Assembly: GCA_945881985.1 (NCBI GenBank)
Contig: CAMCVL010000006.1
Location: 1-64,000 of the forward strand
Reading direction: 5' to 3'
DNA: 64,000 nucleotides
Source: Rickettsia typhi
GTDB taxonomy: Bacteria > Pseudomonadota > Alphaproteobacteria > Rickettsiales > Deianiraeaceae
Shown: positions 28,081 through 38,098 of the stretch, in pieces
Layout of the letters: every line of letters begins with the position of its first letter
Position numbering within the stretch: the first letter of the stretch is position 1
Position numbers and translations under genes: made by a program
The notes under the pieces: model-generated
What the model saw: the letters and a program-made list of their open reading frames with translations, nothing else
The model's database searches: none
Told to the model about the DNA's origin: nothing

Positions 28081-28845
28081 TTACAAAACAGATGCTGTTA
28101 GTTTATCGTAAAAAGATAAGCAAATAAATGCAATAGATATTGGCGGAATAAAAGGAAACTGCTCGCTGCCAGTTAATCTATGCCACATTTTGCCAAAAAC
28201 AATACCTAAAATGCCTGCAAGCATAACAAAATAAGGTATAAATTTTACATCCAAAAACAAGGCTAGCACCGGTATTAAAACAACATCGCCAAAGCCAATG
28301 GAGTCCCTTTTTAAAACAACAGACATCAATTTACCCCCGCCAAGCATGAGCAAAAAGATAATTACCCCGCTAGCAAGAGACACTAAGCCAGTTCTGCTTG
28401 CTAAAACGCAGTAAAAAATGCCAAAAATCATTAACACAAGCAAAAAAATATTTGGCACGGAGTATGTCTCTAGGTCAATAATACTAGTAATTACAAGGCA
28501 ATAAACTACAAAAAGTATAAAGACAAAGGCAATCAAATCGTCTTTAAAAACCAAGTAAGTTGCAACAAACAAGATTGCTGTTAGTGACTCAATCACTGGA
28601 TAAATAGTGCTAATTTTTGCGTAGCAAAAAAAACAGTGCCTCCTAAGAATCAAAAAGTAACTAATAAGTGGTATTGAATGAATTTTTAAAATTTTTGCAT
28701 AACAGGCAGGGCACTCGTAATAGCTTTGAGTGTATTTGTCGTCAATGATAAATCTGTAAGTTACAGCACTTGCAAAAGAGCCGGCAAACAGCCCAAGCAA
28801 AAACAAAAAAAATATAAACACAGATTCTTTACTAATACATAACAT
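28081..28845 (-). CDS. Type IV prepilin peptidase / leader peptidase
   Basis: Membrane aspartyl protease that cleaves and can methylate type IV pilin-like leaders. Seen: GLFAGSFASAVTYR, two CxxC pairs in the cytoplasmic loop (CPACYAKIL and CFFCYAKIS), and the two catalytic Asp sites (SIIDLETYSVPN and the GxGD box in IGFGDVVLIPVL). It implies pilin or pseudopilin substrates elsewhere in the genome; none is in this window. The ATG at 28845 is chosen over a TTG at 28854. Confidence 0.92.
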   Translation of the reverse strand: MLCISKESVFIFFLFLLGLFAGSFASAVTYRFIIDDKYTQSYYECPACYAKILKIHSIPLISYFLILRRHCFFCYAKISTIYPVIESLTAILFVATYLVFKDDLIAFVFILFVVYCLVITSIIDLETYSVPNIFLLVLMIFGIFYCVLASRTGLVSLASGVIIFLLMLGGGKLMSVVLKRDSIGFGDVVLIPVLALFLDVKFIPYFVMLAGILGIVFGKMWHRLTGSEQFPFIPPISIAFICLSFYDKLTASVL

Positions 28846-28931
28846 AAAGCACAAGTAATTATCTAACTAAGATTGCATAAATCAAGTATTATAATTAATC
28901 TTGACACTAAGCATAAAAACTTTACACTTGG

Positions 28932-28960
28932 TTTAAGTCTTTAATTTTTGTTTTTATAAT
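28932..28960 (+). promoter_or_regulatory. Possible promoter for coq9-tatA-lysA, near-leaderless
   Basis: TTTAAG (28932-28937), 17-bp spacer, perfect TATAAT (28955-28960). The start would fall about 4 nt before the coq9 ATG at 28971, giving a leaderless or nearly leaderless message. A stray TTGACA at 28901 has no good partner. Confidence 0.4.
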
Positions 28961-28970
28961 GCTTTAAGCT

Positions 28971-29594
28971 ATGACTAGCAGCAAAAATAGTACCTACGGA
29001 ACTCAAGATGTAAAAACATCAATTGCAAATAGCTTTGTAAAAATATTAAGCGAAAATGGCTATAGCAAAAGACTTTTGGACATGGTTGCAATTGAGGCTT
29101 CAATTGCAAAAGAGGAAATCATCTTGCTTTTTAACGATGGCGAGAGAGAAATTATTGAATTTTACTTTGATACCTTGCTGCAAAATGTTGCAAACATTTA
29201 TAAAGAGCAGGAGCCTGATGGATTGTCTGGTAAAATTAAATCTATTTTAAATTTATATTTTGCCGAGCTAAGCTTGCATGATGGTTTTGCAAAAAGATTA
29301 TCTTTTATGCTACTAAGACCAAACTTTTTACCCTTGGCGGCAAAGCTTGACTGCAAAATTGTTGATTTTTGTTGGAAGCTTGCAGGGGACGCCTCAGTTG
29401 GTGTGGATTTTTACACAAAAAGAGCTAGCCTTTTAGCTATCTTTAACGCATGCAAAGCCGTGTATGCGGCAAAGGGTTTTGATGGTAGTGATATCTCGGT
29501 GGCGGTATCTAAGATAATAGATACTCATATCAAAGGCGTATCTATTGTAAAAAATTTTGCTAGCAAAGTAATGCCAAGTAAAATATATCATTAA
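28971..29594 (+). CDS. coq9: COQ9-family ubiquinone biosynthesis protein
   Basis: TetR-like fold, lipid-binding partner of COQ7 in ubiquinone synthesis. The diagnostic late motif is present (GDASVGVDFYTKRASLLAIFNACKAVY, equivalent to the D-x-N-x-YTKR box of the family). The N-terminal helices resemble a TetR DNA-binding domain, as in other members. 207 aa. The first gene of coq9-tatA-lysA-coaD-dinD-like. A TetR regulator is the alternative, but the YTKR box argues for COQ9. Confidence 0.83.
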   Translation: MTSSKNSTYGTQDVKTSIANSFVKILSENGYSKRLLDMVAIEASIAKEEIILLFNDGEREIIEFYFDTLLQNVANIYKEQEPDGLSGKIKSILNLYFAELSLHDGFAKRLSFMLLRPNFLPLAAKLDCKIVDFCWKLAGDASVGVDFYTKRASLLAIFNACKAVYAAKGFDGSDISVAVSKIIDTHIKGVSIVKNFASKVMPSKIYH

Positions 29595-29612
29595 TTTTTA
29601 GTTTTTTATATT

Positions 29613-29783
29613 ATGAACCTTGGTTTTTGGGAAATTTTACTTATCCTCTTAGCAATACTTATTTTGTTTGGTGCGGGCAAGCTGCCAAATGTTATGTCGC
29701 AAATTGGTAAGGGTATTAAAGGCTTGCGTAAGGAGCTTAAAGATGATTCTGCTAACGAGTCCGATAAAACAAAAAACAAATAA
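29613..29783 (+). CDS. tatA: Sec-independent translocase protein TatA
   Basis: A 56-codon gene. The product starts MNLGFWEILLILLAILILFG, continues AGKLPNVMSQIGKGIKGLRK, and ends in a short charged tail. This is the TatA/E plan: one membrane helix, the FGxxKLP hinge and an amphipathic helix. It forms the pore of the twin-arginine export system. tatB and tatC are not in the window. It lies 18 nt after coq9 and 14 nt before lysA. Confidence 0.93.
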   Translation: MNLGFWEILLILLAILILFGAGKLPNVMSQIGKGIKGLRKELKDDSANESDKTKNK

Positions 29784-29797
29784 TTGATTAAACAGAT

Positions 29798-31108
29798 ATG
29801 TTTTTTAAATACAACCAGTTTGGTGCCTTGCAATGGAATGTTGCAGATGGGGCGGAGTTAAATTTAAGTTCAATTGCAAGCAATCCATCCATCACAAGCC
29901 CTTGCTATATATACTCGCAGCACTTGCTTGAGGGGCATTATTTGGAACTTGACAATCTGTTTAGGTCTTATTTTAAAAGTGATGATGCTTACACAATTTG
30001 TTTTTCAATTAAATGCTGCTCAAATATTAACATTGTAAGGCTCTTGGGGGGGCTAGGCTCAGGGGTGGATGTTGTGTCCGGCGGGGAAATACTAAGGGCA
30101 AAAGCTGCAGGCATTGATATGCAAAAAGTTGTTTTTGCTGGCGTTGGCAAGAGTAGGGCGGAGATTGAGCTTGCAATTAAAAGTGATATTTTGCAAATTA
30201 ATGCTGAATCCTTTGAGGAGCTGGAGTTTATCAATCTTGTTGCGGGAGAGCTTGGGGCAAGGGCAAGGGTGTGCCTTAGAATGAACCCTGACATTGACGC
30301 CAAAACTCACTCCCACATCACCACGGGCAAAAAAGACAATAAATTTGGCATAGCTTACGAGCAAATAATTACAGAGTTGCCATCTGCCCTTAAAAAATTT
30401 AACAATCTAGATTTGAATGGATTTTCAACCCACATAGGCTCGCAAATTACAGAAATCGCCCCTCTTGAAGAGGTGTTTTTTAAACTTGCAAACTTAAGCA
30501 ATCATTTTACTGACCTTGGATACAGCATTAAAACAATTGACTTTGGCGGGGGGCTTGGCGTGCAATATGGTAGTGAATTTGTCTTGCCGGCCGCCGACTA
30601 CGCCTCTGTTATCTTTAAAGCTTTTAAAATGCTAAAATCCAAGCCAAAGCTCATCATTGAACCCGGTAGATTTATAGCTGCAAGAGCAGGTATTTTACTT
30701 GCCAAGGTGCTTTATGTAAAGCAAAGCTCTGGCAAAAAGTTTGTTGTTTTGGACGCCGGCATGAATGACCTAATAAGACCCGCCCTTTACGACGCAAAGC
30801 ATTTAATTTTCAATCTAAACAATACCGCAGGTGGCAGTGACCAAGAGGTATACGATGTTGTAGGGCCAGTGTGCGAGAGTGCATGCTGCTTTGCAAAGGG
30901 CGTGAGGCTTGCCAAGGTGCAGCAGGGTGATGTTTTGGCAATTACAAACTCTGGGGCATATGGTAGTGTAATGGCTAGTAGATACAACACAAGACCCCTC
31001 TTGGGCGAGTATTTAATTGACAAAAGCTTAAATATAAAAAAAATCCGCAAGCCCGAAACCTACGAGCAAATTTTTGCAAACGAAACATTAACAACATTTG
31101 ATAATTAA
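29798..31108 (+). CDS. lysA: Diaminopimelate decarboxylase
   Basis: PLP enzyme of fold type III that makes lysine from meso-DAP. Seen: CFSIKCCSNINIVRLL (PLP lysine in the SIKC variant of YAxKAN), SGGEILRAKAAGI, GFSTHIGSQI, DFGGGLGVQY, EPGRFIAARAG, GPVCESACCFAKG and GAYGSVMASRYN. 436 aa. The SIKC replacing the usual YAVKAN is a mild oddity. The gene indicates that lysine is made here, not only DAP for the wall. Confidence 0.94.
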   Translation: MFFKYNQFGALQWNVADGAELNLSSIASNPSITSPCYIYSQHLLEGHYLELDNLFRSYFKSDDAYTICFSIKCCSNINIVRLLGGLGSGVDVVSGGEILRAKAAGIDMQKVVFAGVGKSRAEIELAIKSDILQINAESFEELEFINLVAGELGARARVCLRMNPDIDAKTHSHITTGKKDNKFGIAYEQIITELPSALKKFNNLDLNGFSTHIGSQITEIAPLEEVFFKLANLSNHFTDLGYSIKTIDFGGGLGVQYGSEFVLPAADYASVIFKAFKMLKSKPKLIIEPGRFIAARAGILLAKVLYVKQSSGKKFVVLDAGMNDLIRPALYDAKHLIFNLNNTAGGSDQEVYDVVGPVCESACCFAKGVRLAKVQQGDVLAITNSGAYGSVMASRYNTRPLLGEYLIDKSLNIKKIRKPETYEQIFANETLTTFDN

Positions 31109-31112
31109 CAAA

Positions 31113-31622
31113 ATGAAAGCAATTTACCCCGGCACCTTTGACCCTATAACAAACGGTCATCTTGACCTTGTAAAACGCACGAGAGAAATTTTTGACAATG
31201 TAATTGTTTGCGTTGCCGAGGATAATAACTTAAAAACCACAATGTTTAACGCCGCCGACAGAATAGCCATGGTGCAAGATGCCGTTGACAGCTTTGGGCT
31301 TGATGTTGAAGTGAGGGGCTTTTCGGGGCTTTTGATAGACTTTGCCCGCACAAACAACGCAAATGTTATTGTGCGTGGACTAAGGGCGTTTTCGGACTAT
31401 GAATACGAGTTTCAGATGTCTGCAATTAATTATCGCTTAGACGCCGGAATCCACACAATTTTTTTACCCTCAAGAGACGACATGCACTTTATCTCCTCTC
31501 GCATGATAAAGAGTGTTTTTGACATAGGCGGCGATATTTCAAGCTTTGTGCCTGCAAATGTCGAAAAAACCCTAAAATCCATGCAGGCAAAGCAAAGTAT
31601 TGCCGCAAATTTTAAGCAGTAG
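31113..31622 (+). CDS. coaD: Phosphopantetheine adenylyltransferase
   Basis: Fourth step of coenzyme A synthesis. Nucleotidyltransferase motifs: GTFDPITNGHLDLVKR (TNGH box), GLRAFSDYEYEFQM and the ISSRMIKSVFDIGGD loop. 169 aa from the ATG at 31113, 4 nt after lysA; an upstream TTG at 31098 overlaps lysA. Confidence 0.96.
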   Translation: MKAIYPGTFDPITNGHLDLVKRTREIFDNVIVCVAEDNNLKTTMFNAADRIAMVQDAVDSFGLDVEVRGFSGLLIDFARTNNANVIVRGLRAFSDYEYEFQMSAINYRLDAGIHTIFLPSRDDMHFISSRMIKSVFDIGGDISSFVPANVEKTLKSMQAKQSIAANFKQ

Positions 31623-31643
31623 TTGTTATTTTTTTAGAATTGT

Positions 31644-32591
31644 ATGAGTAAAAAAGAAGATCAAAGTGTTTTAATACCAAAGCAAGGAGAGTGCGTCGTT
31701 GCAAAATTTTTAAAAAAAGAAGTTAGAAAAACTTTCCATAATAATGAATGGTGGTTTTCAATAGTTGATGTAATTGAAGCGGTCGTTGAAACCGAAAGAC
31801 CAAGTGAATACTGGATAGACTTGCAAAATAAGATGAAAAAAGAGGAAGGATTCCAGTTTCTCGAAAAATTCGAGAAACTGAAACTGCCATCAAAAAAAGA
31901 TGGTAAATACTACTCTACTGATTGTGCAAATATTGAAGGTATCTTAAGAATAATTCAATCAATTCCCTCTAAAAATGCGGAGCCATTTAAAAAGTGGTTA
32001 GCAAAAGTTGGGTTTGAAAGAATACAGGAGCAGCAAAATCCTGACTTAACTGTAAAAAGAGCAATCTTGTATTACGAACTACAGGGAAGAGATAAGCAAT
32101 GGATTCAAAATAGAATAGATGGTCAATTTACAAGAAACGAATTAACGGGCGAGTGGAAAGAAAGAGGGGTAAAGGAAGGTCAGGAGTATGCAACATTAAC
32201 TAACATTATATCGCAAGAAACATTTGGCGTATCCGTAAGCAAACACAAGGAAATAAAGGGATTAAAAAGAGAAAATCTGCGAGATAACATGACAAATATT
32301 GAATTAATTTTTCAAAGACTAGGGGAGGAGGCAACGATAGAAGTTACAAAACAAAGAAACGCTCAAGGTTTTGAACAAAATAAAAAAGCGGCAAGAGATG
32401 GTGGTTCTAGTGCTGGTGAGGCACGAAAAGCATATGAAAACAAAATAGGTAGCAAGGTTGTAACTAAGGATAGTTTCGTGCAAAATTTACCTCACGGCAA
32501 GCAAGTTAAAGAACGCCCTAGAATGCAAGAATTAACAAAAGATGTAAAAAAAATTGAAAAAGACATTGCAAAAGCTACTCTTAAGAAATAG
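31644..32591 (+). CDS. Bro-N / DinD-like protein
   Basis: 315 aa. The N-terminal 120 residues fit a Bro-N domain (VRKTFHNNEWWFSIVDVIEA, DLQNKMKKEEG, SLKSKKDGK-like loop, GILRIIQSIPS, AEPFKKWLAKVGFERIQE). The rest fits the DNA-damage-inducible DinD type (RAILYYELQGRDKQWIQNR, MTNIELIFQRLGEEATIEVT, GGSSAGEARKAYENKIGSKV). Such proteins are accessory, often linked to phages or damage response. It sits behind coaD after 21 nt in an otherwise housekeeping unit, and a perfect hairpin lies inside its coding sequence. Role in this cell unknown. Confidence 0.85.
   Translation: MSKKEDQSVLIPKQGECVVAKFLKKEVRKTFHNNEWWFSIVDVIEAVVETERPSEYWIDLQNKMKKEEGFQFLEKFEKLKLPSKKDGKYYSTDCANIEGILRIIQSIPSKNAEPFKKWLAKVGFERIQEQQNPDLTVKRAILYYELQGRDKQWIQNRIDGQFTRNELTGEWKERGVKEGQEYATLTNIISQETFGVSVSKHKEIKGLKRENLRDNMTNIELIFQRLGEEATIEVTKQRNAQGFEQNKKAARDGGSSAGEARKAYENKIGSKVVTKDSFVQNLPHGKQVKERPRMQELTKDVKKIEKDIAKATLKK
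31854..31880 (+). repeat. Perfect 12-bp hairpin inside the dinD-like gene
   Basis: Arms CAGTTTCTCGAA and TTCGAGAAACTG with a 3-nt AAA loop. It encodes QFLEKFEKL in frame; the family has a similar-length segment here, so it looks like sequence evolution within the gene rather than an inserted element. It could affect translation or act as a protein-binding palindrome. Confidence 0.8.
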
Positions 32592-32714
32592 TTTTGTTAT
32601 TAAGGCTTGTTAAGTATATATTTACCAAAGCATTTAAAAAAACATTTGAAAAATAAAACAAAGCAAGTAAGATTAGTTAAATTATAGATTTTTGCTATTA
32701 GTGGTTACAAAATT

Positions 32715-34022
32715 ATGTCTTTTGACTTAAACAAAAGAATCGTTATTACGGGGCTTGGGGCGGTGTCGCCTCTTGGTGCTAGTGTTAAAACAAGCTTTGC
32801 CAACATAATTGCCGGCAAGAGTGGTGTGTCAAAAATCACTCACTTTGATGTTGACGCTGCTGGCTGCGAAACAAAAATTGCAGCTGAGGTAAAATTTGCA
32901 AAAACTGAAGAGCAAAAAGCTGACGAATACTTCTTTGACCCATTGCAGGTTGTGGACTTTAAAGACCAAAAAAAGATGGATAAATTTATCATGTATGCCT
33001 TAAAAGCAAGCGAGGAAGCCTTGACTCAAGCAGGGTGGAAGCCAAAGGACGAGGAGTCCCTTAAACGCACAGGCGTTGTTATTGGGGCGGGTATTGGGGG
33101 GCTGGAGCCAATACAAGACCAAACAATTGACATGGAGGCAAAGGGCGTAAAAAGAATCTCTCCGTTTTTTATACCAAGGGCATTGATTAACTTGGCTTCG
33201 GGCTGGGTTTCTATCAAATACGGGTTTATGGGACCAAATCACTCGGTTGTTACCGCATGTGCAACAGGCGGGCATGCCGTCTACGATGCTGCAATGCTTA
33301 TTAAAAACAACATGGCGGATGTTGTTGTTTGCGGCGGGGCGGAGTCCTCAGTTTGCAAAATTGGCATAGGTGGCTTTAACGCTGCAAAGGCACTTTCAAC
33401 CGCTTTTAACGACAGACCAACTGAAGCCTCAAGACCTTGGGACAAAGCAAGAGACGGCTTTGTTATGGGCGAGGGTGCGGGGATATTGGTTTTGGAATCC
33501 TACGAGCACGCAAAAAAAAGAGGTGCTAAGATACTTGCTGAGTATGTGTCCGCTGGTATGTCTGGCGATGCTTACCACATTACCGCCCCAGCTGAGGACG
33601 GTAGAGGTGCAAGATACGCAATGGAAATGGCACTTAAGCTTGGTGGTATAAATCCGGAGCAGGTTGGTTATGTCAACGCTCACGGTACATCAACCCCTCT
33701 TGGCGACCAAATTGAGCTTAACGCGGTAAAGGCGGTTTTAAACCCTAGTCTTGACAAAAAAGTGATAATGTCATCCACAAAATCATCAACTGGGCACTTG
33801 CTTGGGGCAGCGGGCAGCCTTGAGGCTGTGCTGTCAATCTGTGCAATACAAAATGGCATAATACCACCAACGCTCAATCTTAGCGACCCTTGTGACAACG
33901 CTGAGTATTTTAATCTAGTGCCAAACAAGGCAATTGAGGCAAGTGTTGACTATGCAATATCTAACTCCTTTGGCTTTGGTGGCACGAATATCTCTGTTGC
34001 CTTTAAAAAATTTAATGGCTAA
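32715..34022 (+). CDS. fabF: 3-oxoacyl-[ACP] synthase II
   Basis: Elongating condensing enzyme of fatty-acid synthesis. Catalytic Cys in VTACATGGHAV, His in NAHGTSTPLGD and His in SSTKSSTGHLLGAAGS; start RIVITGLGAVSPLG and end SNSFGFGGTNISVAF. 435 aa, slightly long because of an insert around residues 55-75. First gene of fabF-tyrS-lipA (gaps of 5 and 4 nt). The 123-bp upstream gap from the dinD-like gene is AT-rich, and the best -10 candidates are weak. Confidence 0.96.
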   Translation: MSFDLNKRIVITGLGAVSPLGASVKTSFANIIAGKSGVSKITHFDVDAAGCETKIAAEVKFAKTEEQKADEYFFDPLQVVDFKDQKKMDKFIMYALKASEEALTQAGWKPKDEESLKRTGVVIGAGIGGLEPIQDQTIDMEAKGVKRISPFFIPRALINLASGWVSIKYGFMGPNHSVVTACATGGHAVYDAAMLIKNNMADVVVCGGAESSVCKIGIGGFNAAKALSTAFNDRPTEASRPWDKARDGFVMGEGAGILVLESYEHAKKRGAKILAEYVSAGMSGDAYHITAPAEDGRGARYAMEMALKLGGINPEQVGYVNAHGTSTPLGDQIELNAVKAVLNPSLDKKVIMSSTKSSTGHLLGAAGSLEAVLSICAIQNGIIPPTLNLSDPCDNAEYFNLVPNKAIEASVDYAISNSFGFGGTNISVAFKKFNG

Positions 34023-34027
34023 AATAT

Positions 34028-35248
34028 ATGTTTTTAAAAAGCTTAATCAGCAGGGGCATTGTTAAGGACTGTACCAATACAGCCGTTTTAACAAACTTGC
34101 TTGAAGAGCAAAAACTTACATTCTACATTGGCATTGACCTAACGGCGGATGGCATACATATAGGGCATTTAAGCGGCTTGATGCTTGCAAAAAGGCTTAT
34201 TGATGCAGGGCATAAGTGCCTTTTTTTGTTTGGCGGCGGCACCACAAAAATTGGCGACCCAAGCGGCAAGGATAAAGAGCGTCCAATCATCACGCAGGAC
34301 ACAATAAACGCAAACAAGCAAGGTATAATAAGGGGCGTGGAGCAGATACTTGGCAAGAATAATCCTGCTGTGACCTTTGTTGACAACAACGACTGGCTTG
34401 AAAAACTAAGCTACATTGAATTACTAAACGAGGTGGGCAGACATTATACTCTTGCAAAAATGCTTGGCTTGGAATCCGTTAAAATAAGGCTTGACAGAGA
34501 GCAGAGCATATCCTTTACCGAGTTTAACTATAGCATTTTGCAAGGCTACGACTTTTACCACTTGGCAAAAAATTACGGATGCACTCTGCAAATTGGTGGC
34601 TCGGACCAATGGGGAAATATTACAAGCGGCACGGAGCTTGTGCGTAAAAAGCTTGGTAAGGAGGTTTTTGGACTTACAATACCACTACTAACCAAGGCAG
34701 ATGGCTCAAAGATGGGTAAAAGCGAGGGCGGCGCTGTTTGGGTAAATAGCGACAAGCTTAGCGATTTTGCTTACTTTCAGTTTTTTAGAAACACAGAGGA
34801 CACGGAGGTAAAAAAGCTCCTGCAAACCTTTACAATGCTTAGCGAGGAGGAGATAGAGTCTCTTGCAAGCCTTAAAGGCAGGGATATAAACAAAGCAAAG
34901 GAGGTTTTAGCCTTTGAAGCCACCAAAATTTGCAGAGGCACGGAGGCGGCAATCAAATGTCTTGAAGATGCAAAAAATTTGTTTAATCAATCCGAAAATG
35001 CCGGTGCAAACCAGCTTAACATGCAAATAAAAAATATAAAACTTGATGCAAAAATTACAGAGGTTTTAGTGGAACTTGGCTTTGCAAGTTCAAACTCTGA
35101 GGCAAAAAAACTAATTGCAGGCGGCGGCGTAAAAATTGCCGATGAATCTGCCGAGCAAGTTGTAAAAGACATAGCCTTTACTTTAAAAAGCGGCACATTT
35201 TTGCTTAAGTGCGGCAAAAAAAATATTGTAAAAATATCTGTAGCTTAA
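34028..35248 (+). CDS. tyrS: Tyrosyl-tRNA synthetase
   Basis: Class I synthetase. HIGH-type motif IHIGHLSG, the tyrosine site [25 protein letters not shown], and KMSKS-type [13 protein letters not shown]-terminal S4-like domain ([23 protein letters not shown]) is present. 406 aa. It ends 4 nt before lipA. Confidence 0.97.
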   Translation: MFLKSLISRGIVKDCTNTAVLTNLLEEQKLTFYIGIDLTADGIHIGHLSGLMLAKRLIDAGHKCLFLFGGGTTKIGDPSGKDKERPIITQDTINANKQGIIRGVEQILGKNNPAVTFVDNNDWLEKLSYIELLNEVGRHYTLAKMLGLESVKIRLDREQSISFTEFNYSILQGYDFYHLAKNYGCTLQIGGSDQWGNITSGTELVRKKLGKEVFGLTIPLLTKADGSKMGKSEGGAVWVNSDKLSDFAYFQFFRNTEDTEVKKLLQTFTMLSEEEIESLASLKGRDINKAKEVLAFEATKICRGTEAAIKCLEDAKNLFNQSENAGANQLNMQIKNIKLDAKITEVLVELGFASSNSEAKKLIAGGGVKIADESAEQVVKDIAFTLKSGTFLLKCGKKNIVKISVA

Positions 35249-35252
35249 CGAT

Positions 35253-36164
35253 ATGCAAAATTCCCTTGGTAATGCGGCTCAAAAAAAGCCAAGCTGGATA
35301 AGAGTTAAAGCACCTACCTCGCAGGAATTTAAAGCAACAAACGAGCTTGTAAAGGGGCTGAAGCTTAACACAGTTTGCGAGGAGGCTGCCTGCCCCAACA
35401 TTGGCGAATGCTGGGCAAAAAAGCATGTGACTGTAATGATTTTAGGCTCGGTTTGCACCCGTGCATGTGCCTTTTGCAACATTAAAACCGGTGTGCCAGA
35501 CAAGCTTGACCCCCACGAGCCACAAAGACTTGCCGAGATGGTGGCGGAGCTTGGTTTAAAGCATGTTGTTATCACCTCGGTTGACAGGGACGACCTTGAG
35601 GACGGCGGAGCTATGCAATTTGTAAAATGTATAGAGGAGATTCGCAAAAGAACAAGCTTAACGACAATAGAAATACTTACTCCAGACTTTAGAAACAAAA
35701 AAAACGCCATTGACACAGTTGCCGCCGCAAAGCCAGATGTGTATAATCATAATCTTGAGACCGTGCCATCTCTCTACCAAAAAATACGCCCGGGGGCAAG
35801 ATACTACGGCTCTTTAAGACTTTTACAAAGGGTTAAGGAGGTTTCCCCTGAGGTTTTTACAAAGTCTGGCATTATGGTGGGGCTGGGTGAAAAAAAAGAG
35901 GAAGTTTTGCAGGTTATGGACGATATGCGTAGTGCAGGGGTTGACTTTTTAACAATAGGACAATACCTACAGCCTACAAAAAAACATGCCGATGTTAAGG
36001 ATTTTATAACGCCTGAGACCTTTAAGTTTTACGAGAAAATTGGATATGCAAAAGGATTTTTACTTGTTGCCTCAAGCCCGCTAACAAGATCCTCCTACCA
36101 TGCCGATAGCGATTTTGCAAAGCTAAAGGAATCAAGATTAACAAGTCTTGAACTAGGTAAATAA
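35253..36164 (+). CDS. lipA: Lipoyl synthase
   Basis: Radical SAM enzyme inserting sulfur into octanoyl-protein for pyruvate and 2-oxoglutarate dehydrogenases. It has the auxiliary cluster motif [13 protein letters not shown] and the radical SAM motif [10 protein letters not shown]. The C-terminal RSSYHAD provides the conserved serine of the family. 303 aa. Confidence 0.97.
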   Translation: MQNSLGNAAQKKPSWIRVKAPTSQEFKATNELVKGLKLNTVCEEAACPNIGECWAKKHVTVMILGSVCTRACAFCNIKTGVPDKLDPHEPQRLAEMVAELGLKHVVITSVDRDDLEDGGAMQFVKCIEEIRKRTSLTTIEILTPDFRNKKNAIDTVAAAKPDVYNHNLETVPSLYQKIRPGARYYGSLRLLQRVKEVSPEVFTKSGIMVGLGEKKEEVLQVMDDMRSAGVDFLTIGQYLQPTKKHADVKDFITPETFKFYEKIGYAKGFLLVASSPLTRSSYHADSDFAKLKESRLTSLELGK

Positions 36165-36271
36165 TAGTTTTAAAAATTATTTTTAAAGATTTTGAAAAAC
36201 TTACTTGCTTATTAAATCAAGATATTTAAAATTGATTAGTTTTTATAATTTGGGTATTTTTTGTTTTTACC

Positions 36272-37432
36272 ATGAACATTCACGAGCATCAAGCTAAACA
36301 ATTACTTGCAAAATACGGGGTTAAAATTTTGGAGGGTCATCCTGCTTTTACAGTTGACGAGGCAGTGTCCGTTGCAAAAAAACTTACAACACCTGTTAAG
36401 GTTGTTAAGGCGCAAATTCATGCTGGTGGCAGAGGCAAGGCGGGCGGTGTTAAAATTGCTAAAACTGAGGACGATGTTAAAAAATATGCTAGCGAGATAT
36501 TGGGTAAGGTGCTTGTAACTCATCAAACTGGGCCTGAGGGCAGGGAAGTTAAAAGGCTTTACATTGAATCTGGCTGTAACATTAAAAAGGAATACTACCT
36601 ATCTGCCGTGCTTGACAGGGCAACCTCTTCCATAGTTTTTATAGCATCGGAGGAAGGCGGGGTTGAAATTGAGGAAGTTGCTGAAAAACACCCTGAAAAA
36701 GTTATAAGACTTAGCATTGACCCTAAGTCTGGCTACTTCTCTTCATATGCAAGAACCCTTGGTTTTGCAATTGGCTTAAACGCTACTCAAGTTAAGGAAT
36801 TTAGCAAGGTGGTTGAGGGTGTCTACAACTTTTTTGTTGACAAAGACGCGTCTCAGGTTGAAATCAACCCCTTGGTTGAAACTGCCGAAGGCGAGTTTAT
36901 AGCTCTAGACGCAAAAGTAGGTTTTGACACAAATGCTCTTTACAAACACAAAGATATAGTTGAACTAAGGGACTTTAACGAGGAAGAGCCTCTTGAAATT
37001 GAGGCGTCAAAATACGACCTAAGCTATGTTAAAATGGATGGTAACATTGGTTGCATGGTTAATGGTGCTGGGCTTGCTATGTCTACTATGGATATTATTA
37101 AGCTATACGGCAAGGAGCCAGCTAACTTTTTGGATGTTGGCGGTGGTGCAACGCAGGAAAAAGTAACTGCAGCTTTTAAAATCATTCTATCCGACCCAGC
37201 GGTTAAAGGTATTCTTGTCAACATCTTTGGTGGTATTATGAGATGCGACATTATTGCAAACGGTGTTATTGCTGCAGCTAAGGAAATTGGCATTACTGTA
37301 CCTTTAGTTGTAAGGCTTGAGGGGACAAATGTTGACCTAGGTAAAAAAATTCTTAACGAGTCCGGCTTGGCAATTGTTGCAGCTAACGACCTTGAGGATG
37401 CAGCACAAAAAATAACTTCACTAGTTGCTTAA
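36272..37432 (+). CDS. sucC: Succinyl-CoA synthetase beta subunit
   Basis: ATP-grasp subunit forming succinate and ATP in the TCA cycle. Start [33 protein letters not shown], the EINPLVET metal segment, [20 protein letters not shown] and [15 protein letters not shown]. 386 aa. A TATAAT at 36244-36249 lies about 22 nt upstream of the ATG. sucD, normally next and required as the partner subunit, is not downstream; a gene-free stretch follows instead. Confidence 0.96.
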   Translation: MNIHEHQAKQLLAKYGVKILEGHPAFTVDEAVSVAKKLTTPVKVVKAQIHAGGRGKAGGVKIAKTEDDVKKYASEILGKVLVTHQTGPEGREVKRLYIESGCNIKKEYYLSAVLDRATSSIVFIASEEGGVEIEEVAEKHPEKVIRLSIDPKSGYFSSYARTLGFAIGLNATQVKEFSKVVEGVYNFFVDKDASQVEINPLVETAEGEFIALDAKVGFDTNALYKHKDIVELRDFNEEEPLEIEASKYDLSYVKMDGNIGCMVNGAGLAMSTMDIIKLYGKEPANFLDVGGGATQEKVTAAFKIILSDPAVKGILVNIFGGIMRCDIIANGVIAAAKEIGITVPLVVRLEGTNVDLGKKILNESGLAIVAANDLEDAAQKITSLVA

Positions 37433-38056
37433 TAATCTAAGTGACTTTTACCAGATTTTTTGTGCATTTATCACTAAACATCCAATACTAAACTTTTTTA
37501 TTTGGCAATAAAGCTTTTAAAATTGCTTTGTATTTTCTTGTTTATTGTTAATAACTTCTTTGCTGCAAAACATCTGTTTATGGTTTTGTAATTGATAACT
37601 GTAGATTACAAAACTCTATTGACAATTACAAGCAATATACAAATCTATGATTTGCCATATCTATTTTTTTGACTATGACAAGTAAAAGATGCCATTTTGC
37701 ATCTGTAAATTGCTATAGGTAAAAACACATTGACAGATACATTACTTAAGATTGTAAGCAATCTAGATGAGGCATTTTATTGTTTTAATTTATCAAGTAT
37801 TCCAAGGTCAACAAAGCCAGACTAAAACAAATTAATTTAAACAGCCTAACTGTAGCAAGTAAATATCTTTTATTCTTTTTACAATGTTAGCTAAATAAAC
37901 ACTGTTACTAAGTTTTTACCTGAAGAATTACATTAGTATTTGGTAATATTTTGTTTTGTATCAATATTTTTTAGTACTTAAACACTTTACTTAAAAAGAC
38001 TGATAAAAAAATTTAACTTCATAAAATTAAATAAAAATTAAAAAAATGAAAAATAC
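37433..38056. other. Gene-free, hairpin-rich AT-rich interval
   Basis: No supported open frame over about 620 bp. By eye it contains GTTTTGTAAT/ATTACAAAAC (37583-37614, 12-nt loop), AGATGC/GCATCT (37687-37704) and AGATTG/CAATCT (37749-37764). I saw no sucD remnant, no 4.5S, 6S or tmRNA signature and no riboswitch. It could hold a lineage-specific RNA or decayed sequence. Confidence 0.5.
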
Positions 38057-38085
38057 TTGACACATAGAAAAGTATTAATTACAAT
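38057..38085 (+). promoter_or_regulatory. Strong promoter for tRNA-Asp
   Basis: Perfect TTGACA at 38057-38062, 17-bp spacer, TACAAT at 38080-38085. The start near 38092 is about 7 nt before the mature tRNA. The same TTGACA-17-TACAAT arrangement precedes virB8. Confidence 0.75.
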
Positions 38086-38098
38086 TTTTAAATACTTT

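Noticed and set aside
31854..31880. Idea that the hairpin in the dinD-like gene is an inserted Rickettsia-type palindromic element
   Set aside because: Too short, and the encoded segment matches the length expected for the family, so nothing appears inserted.
37433..38098. Possible 4.5S, 6S, tmRNA or RNase P RNA gene in the long gap before tRNA-Asp
   Set aside because: None of the conserved loop motifs of these RNAs could be found by eye.
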